Positions 43,807 to 52,496 are shown, counted from the stretch's first letter. The stretch: DNA of 64,000 nt from Nannocystis pusilla (GCF_020073745.1 NZ_JAIRAU010000056.1:390110-454109), one strand, 5' to 3'. Made by a program: numbers and translations. The notes: generated by a model from the sequence alone, not told the origin.

Positions 43807-44466
43807 TCAGGGCCGCGGGGGGCCGTCTGCGGCCTCCTGGCGCAGCCTGGACCAGATCCGCAGGAGCTCGGCGCTGCGCGGGTCGAGGCTGCCGCGGGCG
43901 CGCACCGCCGCCTCGACCGCGAGCATCCGCGCCGCCAGGGCCGGCTGCACGTCGGCGGCCGGGAGGTCGCGCAGCGTGTTGGTCGCCGCCTCGATGAAGT
44001 CGATCGGCGCGACCTCCTGCATGAACGTGAGCACCGGCTCGACCGACTCCGCCTTCGGCACCGCGGCGATCATCTCGAGGAACGTGATCACCTTCCATTG
44101 CGGCCACAGGTCGCCGAACTTGAGGATCACCTCCCAGCACAGCGGCAAGATCGCCGGCCCGTAGTCGATGCGAGCTCTCATCCCGTACCGGGTCCAGATC
44201 CGCGAGATGCCGGTGACCTTCTTGCCCTCGGCGGCGACGTTGACCCGGTCGAGCTCCGCGAGCACCTGACGATACAGCGCGGCGTGCTCGCTCCAGCCGC
44301 GGACGATCGCGGCCAGCGTCCGCCACAGCCAGTCAGGGTCGCCGGCGTAGGCCGGCAGGTAGGTCATCACCGCCGTCTGGTCGGCGAGCACCCGGCCGCG
44401 CCGGCGCGCGTAGTCCTCGCCGTGAAGCACCCGCAGCGCCGCGAACTCTGGCCATTTGTGAATCAT
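43807..44466 (-). CDS. Last gene of the PAAR/deiminase operon, candidate immunity protein
   Basis: 219 residues from the ATG at 44466, overlapping the deiminase stop as ATGA. A helical protein rich in Trp (WPEFAALRV, DWLWRTLAAIVRGWSEH, LWPQWKVITFLEMI) with no signal peptide. Not recognised. Its place right behind a putative toxin is what one expects of an immunity gene, but it might equally be a second cargo or a folding partner. Function is inference from position only. Confidence 0.65.
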   Translation of the reverse strand: MIHKWPEFAALRVLHGEDYARRRGRVLADQTAVMTYLPAYAGDPDWLWRTLAAIVRGWSEHAALYRQVLAELDRVNVAAEGKKVTGISRIWTRYGMRARIDYGPAILPLCWEVILKFGDLWPQWKVITFLEMIAAVPKAESVEPVLTFMQEVAPIDFIEAATNTLRDLPAADVQPALAARMLAVEAAVRARGSLDPRSAELLRIWSRLRQEAADGPPRP

Positions 44467-46328
44467 ACCTGCTGCTCCCACCACCAGCGATCGATCGGCG
44501 GCTCCCGCTTGCTGTTGGTCCCGCAGTGGATCTCGCCGAGATTGACGTGATACGTGAAGAAATCGTCGACGAACTCGAGGTCGACGCCGGTCTCGGCCGG
44601 GGGCCCGAGCGCGGTGCGGATGTGGCGCTCGAACTGGCACACCCCGTCGACCTCCGGCCCGAACGGCTTGGGGATCACCAGCCGCGCCGTCTTGTCGGGT
44701 TTCGTCAATACCAGCATGTTGACCACCCCTGGCGTGTACGCGACGAACAGATAGTTTTCGGTCTGCATGAACAGCACCGGCAGCGGGATGAAGTCGGTCT
44801 CCGCGAGGTCGAGCTCGTCCATGAGCTTGGTCTTGACGCCATCGATGTGGCCCTGCACCGTCGTCTGCACGTCCATGAAGGACGAGTCGCCGAGCACATC
44901 GTCGACGGTGCGCAGGTAGTAGTTGTCGTACAGATCCTGCGGCGTCGCTTCTCCCGGCGTCCGATCGGGCCGCGGCGGCGGCGGCGTGAGCCGCAGCAGC
45001 GGCGCGGTGCCCTGCCGCGCCGCCTTGAGTCGGCGCAGGATCGTCACCGCTTCCGTCGGACTGGCGAGCGCGACCTTGAACTTCTTGGGCGCGTTCGTCA
45101 TCGGCACGAACGACATCACCTCGTCGACGTGGCCGACCTCCAGCCACCCGGTGTTGAGCGCGAACGGCTCCTGGACCTGCTGGGCGTCCAGGAAATTGAC
45201 GACATCGCGCTGCATGTTGCGCCGGGCGGTGCCGCCGGGGTGCTCGCCGTAGACCAGGCGGCCGAACTTGTACTCCTTGCCGCGACGGCTGTGGGTGAAC
45301 GGCGGCGAGCACTCGAGGTTGCCGAACGAATCGAGGGAGCCGCCGCTCTTGCTCGGCGGCATGGCCTCGACCCACCCGAAGCCGGGCTCGAGCATCCGCT
45401 CGCGCGGGTAGCGGTCGATGAGCCCCCAGCCCATCTCGCTGCGATCGTTGGCGGTGCGCAGCACGACCGGCAGGTGGCGCGCGGCCGGGGGGCCGGTCCG
45501 CGGCAGGCTCGAGAACCCGATCTCCATCGCGTCCTGAAGCCAGCGATCCGTGCCGTGCGGTGGGCCTGCGACCTCCGGCGGGGGCAGCCCGGCCGCGGCG
45601 ACCTGGGCCGCGAGGTCGCGGCGAAACTCCGCGTTGTCGACCGCCTCGCCGACGTACACCCGCGTCGTCGGGTCGAGGTGGTTGAACGCGATCCACGGCG
45701 CGACCCGCAGCCGGACCTGCTCCTCGTGCGTCCCGGACCCGCCCCGCTCGATCCGCAGCTTGATCACGACCTCGCCGTTGAAGCGGCCCTGAGCGTACAT
45801 CACGGCCTCGACCCCGAGCTCCTTCTCGGTGAAGTTCAGGTCCGGCAGCGGCCAGCTCTGCACCGCCGCGGTGCCGCCCTCGGCCGGGTTGCCGATCCCC
45901 GCGCCGAGCACCTGCGCCGCCCCGCTGCTGCGGCTCTCGAACACCCGCACGCGCGCCGCATCCTCGGGCGAGACCTCGAGGAACCCGCGCCACGAGCCCG
46001 GCGCCGGCGGGTGCCCGGCGACGCGCCGGATCACCAGCGGGGCGATGTCGTCGGGATCGGGCGACGCGTTGATCTGCGCGTCCTCGTTGTCGCAGCGACG
46101 ACTCCGATCCTCGTCGTCGTTGTTGCACAGGATGATCGCGCCCTTGCTGCCGGGGCCCCACGCCCAGCGGTCGTTGTGGCTGCGATCGTCGTCGACGACG
46201 CCGTCGCGGTCGGCGTCGACGTGCAGGTGATACTCGACCATGCACGCCTCGACCGTACTGTTCGGGCGGGTCGCCGCCGCCGGCCCGCGCTCGCTCTGCC
46301 CCCGCTGGACTCCGCTGCCTAATCCCAT
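44463..46328 (-). CDS. Protein-arginine deiminase (PAD), middle and catalytic domains
   Basis: 621 residues. Converts peptidyl-arginine to citrulline. The PAD middle domain is clear (VDADRDGVVDDD, WAWGPGSKGAIILCN, about 36-70) and the catalytic domain follows (SLDSFGNLECSPPF, GRLVYGE). Active-site residues are all present: Asp266 in DRWLQDAMEIGF, His400 and Asp402 in VGHVDEV, and Cys602 in GEIHCGTN, matching Asp350, His471, Asp473 and Cys645 of human PAD4. The N-terminal Ig-like domain of animal PADs is replaced by a short unstructured start. No signal peptide. It lies in an operon with a PAAR spike and a DUF4123 adaptor, so export is plausible. Confidence 0.93.
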   Translation of the reverse strand: MGLGSGVQRGQSERGPAAATRPNSTVEACMVEYHLHVDADRDGVVDDDRSHNDRWAWGPGSKGAIILCNNDDEDRSRRCDNEDAQINASPDPDDIAPLVIRRVAGHPPAPGSWRGFLEVSPEDAARVRVFESRSSGAAQVLGAGIGNPAEGGTAAVQSWPLPDLNFTEKELGVEAVMYAQGRFNGEVVIKLRIERGGSGTHEEQVRLRVAPWIAFNHLDPTTRVYVGEAVDNAEFRRDLAAQVAAAGLPPPEVAGPPHGTDRWLQDAMEIGFSSLPRTGPPAARHLPVVLRTANDRSEMGWGLIDRYPRERMLEPGFGWVEAMPPSKSGGSLDSFGNLECSPPFTHSRRGKEYKFGRLVYGEHPGGTARRNMQRDVVNFLDAQQVQEPFALNTGWLEVGHVDEVMSFVPMTNAPKKFKVALASPTEAVTILRRLKAARQGTAPLLRLTPPPPRPDRTPGEATPQDLYDNYYLRTVDDVLGDSSFMDVQTTVQGHIDGVKTKLMDELDLAETDFIPLPVLFMQTENYLFVAYTPGVVNMLVLTKPDKTARLVIPKPFGPEVDGVCQFERHIRTALGPPAETGVDLEFVDDFFTYHVNLGEIHCGTNSKREPPIDRWWWEQQV

Positions 46329-47107
46329 CACTCCCCCTCGGCCCAGAATCGATCGAGGCACCCGGTCGCCCCGCGCAGCAGCGCTTCGATCCGCGCCCGC
46401 TCGTTCGCGCTGCCGACCTCGGCGAGCGCCCGCCCGGCCCACGCGAATTGCGGATCGCGATGAAAATCGGCGCCGAACATCACCGCGAGACCGACGAACA
46501 GCGCCTGCCCGCGCTCGCTGGTCAGCGCGAAGCTCCGCGCCTTCGCCAGCGCCTGCTCGACCGTCCGGACCAGCGCCGGCTCACCGATGTCCGCGCACCT
46601 GGCCGGGAACACCTGGCGGAGCAGCGCGACCAGCCGGGCCCGCAGGTCGAGCCCCGCCTCGTCGCTCTGCGCGCGCTCGGGCTGCGCGAACCGCTGCACC
46701 TGAGCCGCCGCCCGACCGGGCTGCGAGCGGCCCGCGGCGTCGAGGTCGTCGCCGGCCGTGCGGTCGAGGTGGCCCCAGGCCGCGTCGCGGAGCCGGTCGA
46801 CCCGCACGTACTCGCCGTCGCCCGCGCGCAGCGGCTCCACCGCCCACACGTGCTGCGGATCGTCGTCGAAGCCGCTGCCGAACATCAGCATCAGCTCGAT
46901 GTAGATCCGCTTGCTGCGCTCGGAGACCAGCCCGTACTGCTCGGCTCGCTCGTGGCCGACGACGATCAGCTCGCGGAGCTCGGGATCGCCGACGATCCGC
47001 AGGTGCCTCGGGCTGAACCGCTTGAGGTGCGCCAGCATGCGCGCCTCGAAGTCCGCGAGCGCCGCGCGCTCGAACGCTCCCCGCTGGATGGCGCTGATCT
47101 TCAACAT
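46328..47107 (-). CDS. Internally duplicated protein of the PAAR operon
   Basis: 259 residues. Two similar halves each carry a helix and MFG/DPQ/WA motif: YGLVSERSKRIYIELMLMFG-SGFDDDPQHVWA (about 58-90) and FALTSERGQALFVGLAVMFG-ADFHRDPQFAWA (about 190-222). No signal or membrane helix. I recognise similar proteins beside T6SS adaptors but cannot name a function. Its stop overlaps the deiminase start (ATGA), 60 bases after the adaptor gene. Confidence 0.7.
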   Translation of the reverse strand: MLKISAIQRGAFERAALADFEARMLAHLKRFSPRHLRIVGDPELRELIVVGHERAEQYGLVSERSKRIYIELMLMFGSGFDDDPQHVWAVEPLRAGDGEYVRVDRLRDAAWGHLDRTAGDDLDAAGRSQPGRAAAQVQRFAQPERAQSDEAGLDLRARLVALLRQVFPARCADIGEPALVRTVEQALAKARSFALTSERGQALFVGLAVMFGADFHRDPQFAWAGRALAEVGSANERARIEALLRGATGCLDRFWAEGE

Positions 47108-47167
47108 CGCTCGCCGTCGACCCTCCGCCCTCGTCGGCGCGTGAATGCGCGTCGAATCATGCAGGAC

Positions 47168-48289
47168 TCATTCGATGACGCCCATCCGGAGATGGGGAGC
47201 GGATCGTTCGAACAGGACCACGTCGACTGCTTTTAAAAGCTCCGACTTCTGCTCGGGCGTCATCACCTCGACGAAGGTGCTCAGCACCCGTGGATCGTAG
47301 AAGCGAAAGAACATCGGCCTCGCCTCGCCCTCGACCTCGACCTTGAGGAATTGGCGAAAGTGGCGGCGGACCTTGTCGAAGCCGGCGCCGCTCTCCACAT
47401 AAAGACCCCAGGCGTCGCCCCAGCCCTCGGTGACGAGGCGCTCGAGCAGCCACGAGCTCGGTTGCAGGTGTACGAGGTAGGGAGCGATGTCGTCGAAGGC
47501 GCGGCCCTGTTCGCCGTCGTAGAGCGAGGCGTAGGGGTCGATGCTCTCCTCGACGAGCTGGAGGGCGCGGTCGGAGCGGGCGGCGTCGATGATGGCGTAG
47601 AGCTTGCCGGTGTCGCAGCGGCGCTCGAGCTCGGCGAGGGCATCGCAAGCGGCGGCGGACGGGGCGATGGGCCCGGGGGGCGGAGTGTGGTCCTCGACGA
47701 GGAAGCGATAGGTCGTGCGGACGGCGGTCATCCAGCCGCGGTTGGCCATCTCGCCGTACCACGCCGACCCACCATGGATCGCAAGGCGGTGCGAGCCCTC
47801 AGCCTGGACGTGGGCGCTGACGCCGTCCCAGAGGATTTGAAAGTGCGGGGAGCCGGCGGGGTCGCCGTGGACGACAAAGTCGGCGCCGGCGCTGCCGACG
47901 GTGCGCGGGACGCCGAGGTCGAGCACCAGTTTGCGGTAGGTCTCGCGCCCGGACCACACCTGCAAGACCCCGCGGCGGCGCACGGGCGGGCCGGCGGGCA
48001 ATTGGGGGTAGCGGCGAAACGTGTAGTCGAGCTCCTCGAGCTGGTCGGCGTACTCCGGGTCGATGTCTTCGAGGTTGCGAGCCGCGAGCGGGCCGAGGGT
48101 GGTGTGCCGGCGATCGTCCTCGTGAGGCACGCGGCCGTTCCTGGTCTGCTTCGCGATGAATTGCAGCTGGGCCTCGATCTGCTGCAGCAGCGGCCAGCGG
48201 GAGGGGTCGAGCGCGCGGGTGCGTCGGCGGGCCTCGGCGAGCACCTCGGCGAAGGCGTCGCGCGACAGGATCCGCATCACGTCGGCCAT
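47168..48289 (-). CDS. DUF4123 T6SS-type adaptor with Tsi6-like and FHA-like N-terminal domains
   Basis: 373 residues. Residues about 228-350 are DUF4123 (KLYAIIDAARSDRALQLVEE, GAGFDKVRRHFRQFL, FFRFYDPRVLSTFVEVM), the chaperone domain that loads effectors onto PAAR or VgrG spikes. Residues about 18-95 resemble the Tsi6 immunity fold (LQQIEAQLQFIAKQTR, LGPLAARNLEDIDPEYADQL). Residues about 106-200 look like a degenerate FHA domain (TVGSAGADFVVHGDPAGSPH). The last two calls are by eye. Nine bases separate it from the PAAR gene. Confidence 0.87.
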   Translation of the reverse strand: MADVMRILSRDAFAEVLAEARRRTRALDPSRWPLLQQIEAQLQFIAKQTRNGRVPHEDDRRHTTLGPLAARNLEDIDPEYADQLEELDYTFRRYPQLPAGPPVRRRGVLQVWSGRETYRKLVLDLGVPRTVGSAGADFVVHGDPAGSPHFQILWDGVSAHVQAEGSHRLAIHGGSAWYGEMANRGWMTAVRTTYRFLVEDHTPPPGPIAPSAAACDALAELERRCDTGKLYAIIDAARSDRALQLVEESIDPYASLYDGEQGRAFDDIAPYLVHLQPSSWLLERLVTEGWGDAWGLYVESGAGFDKVRRHFRQFLKVEVEGEARPMFFRFYDPRVLSTFVEVMTPEQKSELLKAVDVVLFERSAPHLRMGVIE

Positions 48290-48298
48290 GGTGTCGCC

Positions 48299-49312
48299 TC
48301 AGACGTTGCGGCTGGAGACGTGGAAGATCCGCGGGACGTACACCTGGGTGCCGCCGCCCTCGCACGAGATCTGCTCACCGGGATCGGTGGCGGTCCTGGG
48401 GAAGGTCCAGGTGTCGATCACGGCGGCGGCGGTGCTCTTGAGGCCGAACGCGGGGGCTTCGCCGTACTCGACGGTTCGCCTGTCTCTTGGGACAGGTGTA
48501 CCGTCGGGCCCGGGGACGATCGCGGAGGTGCCGAGCTGTTCGGGCGTGAGGTTCGGGTCGAGCGCGAAGTACTCGCCGTTGGCCCCGCCCGGGTAACCGC
48601 GCTGGTGAAGCGTCCGGGCGGCGACCGCGATCACCTCGACGGGCCGCGAGAGGTCGATCGCGCGGATGTGCGAGGTCAGCCTGCTCGGCTTGAACTTCTC
48701 ACCGGCGTGGGCGGCGTAGAACTGATATGCGACGGCGACTCGGGCGGCGACCCGTTCGCCGTCGAGGCCGTCGTTCAGGTTGGGCTGGGCGGCGAGCGCC
48801 TCTTTGTTGAGCAGCGAGCTGGCGAGCAAGTCGCGACCGAGCTCGGCGCCGGGCGGGGCTCGGTCGTCGTCGAGGGTGGCGGTGTCGGGATCGGGCGGGA
48901 TGACCTCGGCGGAGTCATCGTGATCGTCCATCTCCAGGCGCCTGCGCTCGCACTCCTCGCAGAACGGGGTGCCGCGCTGCGCGGCGCCGCGAAAGGTGAA
49001 AGCCTGGGTGGAGTCGCCGATCACAACAGTCGGGCAGCCGGCGGCGATGAGGTCGCCGGAGATGTGTGAACCGGGGTCGGACCGGCGGGCAGCCTGGCGA
49101 CTGTTGATCAGTACGGTGGCGCTGCCTCGCCTGATCCTGTCGGTCGGGCCGATCGGAAAGCAAACGACGCTGTCCCCCTCGCGGGCGGCGGGCAAGAACC
49201 CGATGATCACGTTGGCGCTGCCGCTGAAGATCGGGCCGCCGACGTGCGGGACGGGGCCGGGCTCGACCTTCGGGCACACGTGGAAGTCGCTGATTCGAGC
49301 GGCGTCCGGCAT
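48299..49312 (-). CDS. PAAR-like spike protein with C-terminal extension
   Basis: 337 residues from the ATG at 49312. Residues about 14-110 are a PAAR-type domain (SANVIIGFLPAAREGD, DRIRRGSATVLINSRQAARR, GDLIAAGCPTVVIGD), which caps the spike of contractile injection systems. The C-terminal 150 residues form a separate alpha/beta domain (YQFYAAHAGEKFKPSRLT, ALDPNLTPEQLGTSAIVPG), perhaps an effector or cargo-docking domain. It is first in a five-gene operon. An in-frame 18-bp element lies at 48479-48496. No other T6SS structural gene is in the window. Confidence 0.87.
   Translation of the reverse strand: MPDAARISDFHVCPKVEPGPVPHVGGPIFSGSANVIIGFLPAAREGDSVVCFPIGPTDRIRRGSATVLINSRQAARRSDPGSHISGDLIAAGCPTVVIGDSTQAFTFRGAAQRGTPFCEECERRRLEMDDHDDSAEVIPPDPDTATLDDDRAPPGAELGRDLLASSLLNKEALAAQPNLNDGLDGERVAARVAVAYQFYAAHAGEKFKPSRLTSHIRAIDLSRPVEVIAVAARTLHQRGYPGGANGEYFALDPNLTPEQLGTSAIVPGPDGTPVPRDRRTVEYGEAPAFGLKSTAAAVIDTWTFPRTATDPGEQISCEGGGTQVYVPRIFHVSSRNV
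48479..48496. repeat. In-gene CCTG-N10-CAGG hairpin
   Basis: CCTG 48479 and CAGG 48493 around TCTCTTGGGA, in frame in the C-terminal domain of the PAAR protein. Confidence 0.68.
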
Positions 49313-49491
49313 GGATCTCGCGAGCCTATCATGGGCCGAACACGACGGCGGAGACGCGCTCTGCGGCCCGTCGTGCAGGCCGAGATCGCGCCGGGCGGGC
49401 GCGAACACGGGGCGAGGCGAGGTCAGACCGGACATCGAGATCCCCGATTGACGGGCGCAGGCGTTCGCGTGCATGCTGCCCGTTCGTCGGC

Positions 49492-51447
49492 GTGTCGGCC
49501 TCGTTCTCACCGCAGATCGGCGAGCGCTTCGCCGGTCGCTATGAGCTCATGTCGCCGCTCCGGAGCGACGGCGCGGTGCGGGCGTTCCTGGCGGCCGATC
49601 ACCATGCGGGCCTCGACGTCGCGCTGTTGCTGCTCGAGCCGGCGTGCGCGCACCCGAACGCGTGGGCCGCGTTCGCCCGGGTCGTCGCCGCGGCGACGGC
49701 CGGCAAGATCGCGGGGCTGGTGCTGCCGCAGGGGGTCGTCAGTGCGCCGCCGGTGCCGCCGTTCTGCCTGGCCGAGCCGCGGACACTCCGCGGATTCGAC
49801 AAATTGCGCGACCAGGGGCCGATGTCGTGGCGGCGCGCCTTGATGCTCGGCGAGCGCACGGCCGAGATCCTGCTCGCGGCCCACGCAGCGACGGGCGTCG
49901 CTCACCGGGCCCTGACGCCGTCGCGCTGCACTGTGACCGTTCGCGATGACGTCAAGGTGCTCGACTTCGGGATGGCCGAGCTGGAGCTCGGCCGTCGGGA
50001 CGAGGCCGGCTATCGGGCGCCCGAGCAGCGGCAAGGAGGCGGCGACACGCGCAGCGACGCCTATGCGCTCGCACTCATCCTATTCGAGCTGATATCGAGC
50101 CAGAAGTCGGCCGGAAAGACGCCTCCACCGCTGCGCTCGCTCGTCGCGGTGCCGCGATCGGTGGACGAGTTCATGGCCAGGGCGCTGTCGCAGGATCCGG
50201 CGCAGCGGCCCGATCTCGCGGCGATGCGCGCGGGGCTCCGCGAACTGCTGGGAGTCGCCGTGGCGCCGGTCGAGGCGACGCCTGCGGTTGCTCCGCGGCC
50301 CGATCCCATCTCCCCGGTCTCGATGATCTCGGCGGCGCCCGCTGCGACGCCGCGGAGCAAGCCGGGAGCTGGGGTCGGAGCGGGACCGGCTCTGGCGAAT
50401 GTCGCCAGTCAGCCGGCGCGGCCATCCGCACGTCCTGCGGCGCTGTCGGCGGCTCCGCTGATGCCGAGACCGCAGGTCGACCCGCCGCGGCCGCCTCCGA
50501 CGGTCGCGCCGCGGGGTGACCTGCCGACGCTGCACGAGAAATTGGAAGCCATGCGCCGTCCGGCTGTCGCCGACAGGACGGAGATTCTCCCCCCGATCTC
50601 GGCTCGGGCAGCTGCGGTCAGCGACAGGACGGAGATTCTCCCCCCGATCTCGGCTCGGGCAGCTGCGGTCAGCGACAGGACGGAGATTCTCCCCCCGGCC
50701 TCGCCGGCTCGGGCAGCTGCGGTCAGCGACAGGACGGAGATTCTCCCCCCGATCTCGGCTCGGGCAGCTGCGGTCAGCGACAGGACGGAGATTCTCCCCC
50801 CGGCCTCGCCGGCTCGGGCACCTGCGGTGACCGACAGGACCGAGATTTTCCCGGTCTCGCCGATTCCGGCACCTGCGGTGACCGACAGGACCGAGATTTT
50901 CCCGGTCTCGCCGACTCCGGCATCTGCGGTGAGCGACAGGACCGAGATCGTCCCGTCGGTCCACCGTCCGACGCCGGCGAATCTCGAGCGGACCGAGATC
51001 GTGGGAGCGGGAGTCACCACTGTTCGCGAGGAGGAGAAGACCGCGCCCGGAAAGGGGCTCAGGGGTCCGCTCGCGCTGGCTCAAGCGAAAGCGAGCGCAG
51101 CGGTCCCGGTGGCGAGCCCACGATCGATCGCCGGCGACGACCCGTCGACGGGGACAATCGCCGAGCCGCCGCTCCCGGCCGATACGACGCTATTGTTGCC
51201 GCCCGAACCGGCACGCCCGGTCCCGACAGTCGGGCCGCCACCATTCGACCCGCCGCCCCGGGAGCCGGTCGCAGTGCGGCCTACCGCCGAAGTTCGAGCA
51301 CCGGCTGCCGATCCGGCCGAGGCGACGGCGGCGCGAGCGTCGAGTTCGAAACCGGCGGGGGGTCGGTTCAACAAGGCGTCGATCTGGATCTCCGTCCTGT
51401 GCTTCGCGGGGCTCGTCGTCGCAGTGCTGTGGCTGCTGATGACCTGA
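49492..51447 (+). CDS. Tail-anchored Hanks-type pseudokinase with DRTEI repeats
   Basis: 651 residues from a GTG. Residues about 17-255 have a kinase fold, but the VAIK lysine is missing (LDVALLLLEP), the catalytic HRDxKxxN reads HRALTPSR (138-145), and only DFG (158-160) and the APE-like RAPEQ remain, so catalysis is unlikely. Residues about 361-505 carry eight DRTEI and one ERTEI motifs in 17-18-residue repeats. The C-terminus is a membrane helix (ISVLCFAGLVVAVLWLLM), a tail anchor. Threonines followed by an aliphatic residue at +3 are typical FHA ligands. Divergent from the PAAR operon, 179 bases apart. Confidence 0.88.
   Translation: MSASFSPQIGERFAGRYELMSPLRSDGAVRAFLAADHHAGLDVALLLLEPACAHPNAWAAFARVVAAATAGKIAGLVLPQGVVSAPPVPPFCLAEPRTLRGFDKLRDQGPMSWRRALMLGERTAEILLAAHAATGVAHRALTPSRCTVTVRDDVKVLDFGMAELELGRRDEAGYRAPEQRQGGGDTRSDAYALALILFELISSQKSAGKTPPPLRSLVAVPRSVDEFMARALSQDPAQRPDLAAMRAGLRELLGVAVAPVEATPAVAPRPDPISPVSMISAAPAATPRSKPGAGVGAGPALANVASQPARPSARPAALSAAPLMPRPQVDPPRPPPTVAPRGDLPTLHEKLEAMRRPAVADRTEILPPISARAAAVSDRTEILPPISARAAAVSDRTEILPPASPARAAAVSDRTEILPPISARAAAVSDRTEILPPASPARAPAVTDRTEIFPVSPIPAPAVTDRTEIFPVSPTPASAVSDRTEIVPSVHRPTPANLERTEIVGAGVTTVREEEKTAPGKGLRGPLALAQAKASAAVPVASPRSIAGDDPSTGTIAEPPLPADTTLLLPPEPARPVPTVGPPPFDPPPREPVAVRPTAEVRAPAADPAEATAARASSSKPAGGRFNKASIWISVLCFAGLVVAVLWLLMT
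50572..51000 (+). repeat. Coding tandem repeats, 51 or 54 bases (DRTEI motif)
   Basis: Units begin at 50572, 50623, 50674, 50728, 50779, 50833, 50884 and 50935, with a ninth, diverged ERTEI copy at about 50988. The first five are nearly identical in bases (GACAGGACGGAGATTCTCCC), a sign of recent expansion; later ones have drifted. Confidence 0.9.
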
Positions 51448-51517
51448 GCGCAGACGGCGTCGCGCTGCCGTCTTGGTTCCGCGGCAATGGGGCCCCAGGA
51501 CCCTCGCCAAATATCGG

Positions 51518-51549
51518 AGTGTCTCTCGAGCCATGTCCCGAGAGACATC
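51518..51549. repeat. 14-bp-period array after the pseudokinase
   Basis: AGTG 51518, CATG 51532 and CATC 51546 in register, in the 114-base gap between the convergent pseudokinase and cysD genes. Confidence 0.7.
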
Positions 51550-51561
51550 TCCTGGCATTCG

Positions 51562-52467
51562 CTAGAAGTAGCCCTCTTTCTTCTTCTGCTCCATGCTGCC
51601 GGCCTCGTCGTAGTCGATGAGGCGGCCCTGGCGTTCGGAGTGGGTGGCGACCAGCATCTCCTCGATGATCTCGGGGACGGTGGCGGCGGGGCTCTCGATC
51701 GCGCCGGTGAGCGGGTAGCAGCCGAGGGTGCGGAAGCGGACCGTGCGGAGGGTGGGGACCTCGCCGGGGTGGAGGCGCATGCGCGCGTCGTCGACGGCGA
51801 TGATGGCCCCGCCGCGCTCGACGCAGGGGCGCTCCCTGGCGAAGTAGAGCGGGGTCAGCGGGATCTGCTCGAGGTGGATGTACAGCCACACGTCGAGCTC
51901 GGTCCAGTTGGACAGCGGGAACACGCGGATGCTCTCGCCCGGGTTGACCTTGCCGTTGTAGATGCTCCAGAGCTCGGGCCGCTGGTTCTTCGGGTCCCAC
52001 TGCATCTGCTTGTTGCGGAACGAGTAGACCCGCTCCTTGGCGCGCGCCTTCTCCTCGTCGCGGCGGGCCCCGCCGAACGCCGCGTCGTAGCCGCCCTGGC
52101 GCAGCGCCTTGACCAGCGCCTGGGTCTGCATCGCCGCGCTGTACTTGGGGGTCGGCGTGTCGAACGGGTTGATGCCCTCGGCCAGCGCCTCCTCGTTGGT
52201 GTAGACGATGAGGTCCATGCCGTGCGAGGCGGCGAACCAATCGCGGTACTCGAGCAGCTCGCGGAAGTCCCAGGTGGTGTTGATGTGCAGCAGCGGGAAC
52301 GGCAGCGGCGCCGGGTGGAACGCCTTGCGCGCGAGGTGCAGCATGCAGGCCGAGTCCTTGCCGCCGCTGAACAGCAGGACCGGCCGCTCGAACTCGGCGG
52401 CGACCTCGCGGATGATGTGGACGCTCTCGGCCTCGAGCTGGCGCAGGTGGGTCAGCGTTTGGGACAT
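51562..52467 (-). CDS. cysD: Sulfate adenylyltransferase small subunit
   Basis: 301 residues. The PP-loop (VLLFSGGKDSACMLHLARKA) and the family stretches IVYTNEEALAEGINPF, AFGGARRDEEKARAKER, VFPLSNWTELDVWLYI and RFRTLGCYPLTGA are all intact. It makes APS together with the GTPase CysN, encoded at 36218-38128 on the same strand but 13 kb away. The start codon lies in a hairpin array. Ten bases behind a D-amino-acid oxidase gene, so probably co-transcribed with it. Confidence 0.97.
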   Translation of the reverse strand: MSQTLTHLRQLEAESVHIIREVAAEFERPVLLFSGGKDSACMLHLARKAFHPAPLPFPLLHINTTWDFRELLEYRDWFAASHGMDLIVYTNEEALAEGINPFDTPTPKYSAAMQTQALVKALRQGGYDAAFGGARRDEEKARAKERVYSFRNKQMQWDPKNQRPELWSIYNGKVNPGESIRVFPLSNWTELDVWLYIHLEQIPLTPLYFARERPCVERGGAIIAVDDARMRLHPGEVPTLRTVRFRTLGCYPLTGAIESPAATVPEIIEEMLVATHSERQGRLIDYDEAGSMEQKKKEGYF

Positions 52468-52496
52468 GGCGGAAGGTTCAGGTGTGAAGGAGCAGG
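52465..52496. repeat. 14-bp-period array over the cysD start
   Basis: CATG 52465 (containing the cysD start codon), CAGG 52479 and CAGG 52493 in register. The array also covers the end of the oxidase gene (stop at 52478). Confidence 0.75.

Noticed and set aside
46600..46617. CCTG-N10-CCTG in the duplicated protein gene
   Set aside because: The spacing fits, but the inner bases do not pair and the tetramers are direct, not inverted, so it may be chance.
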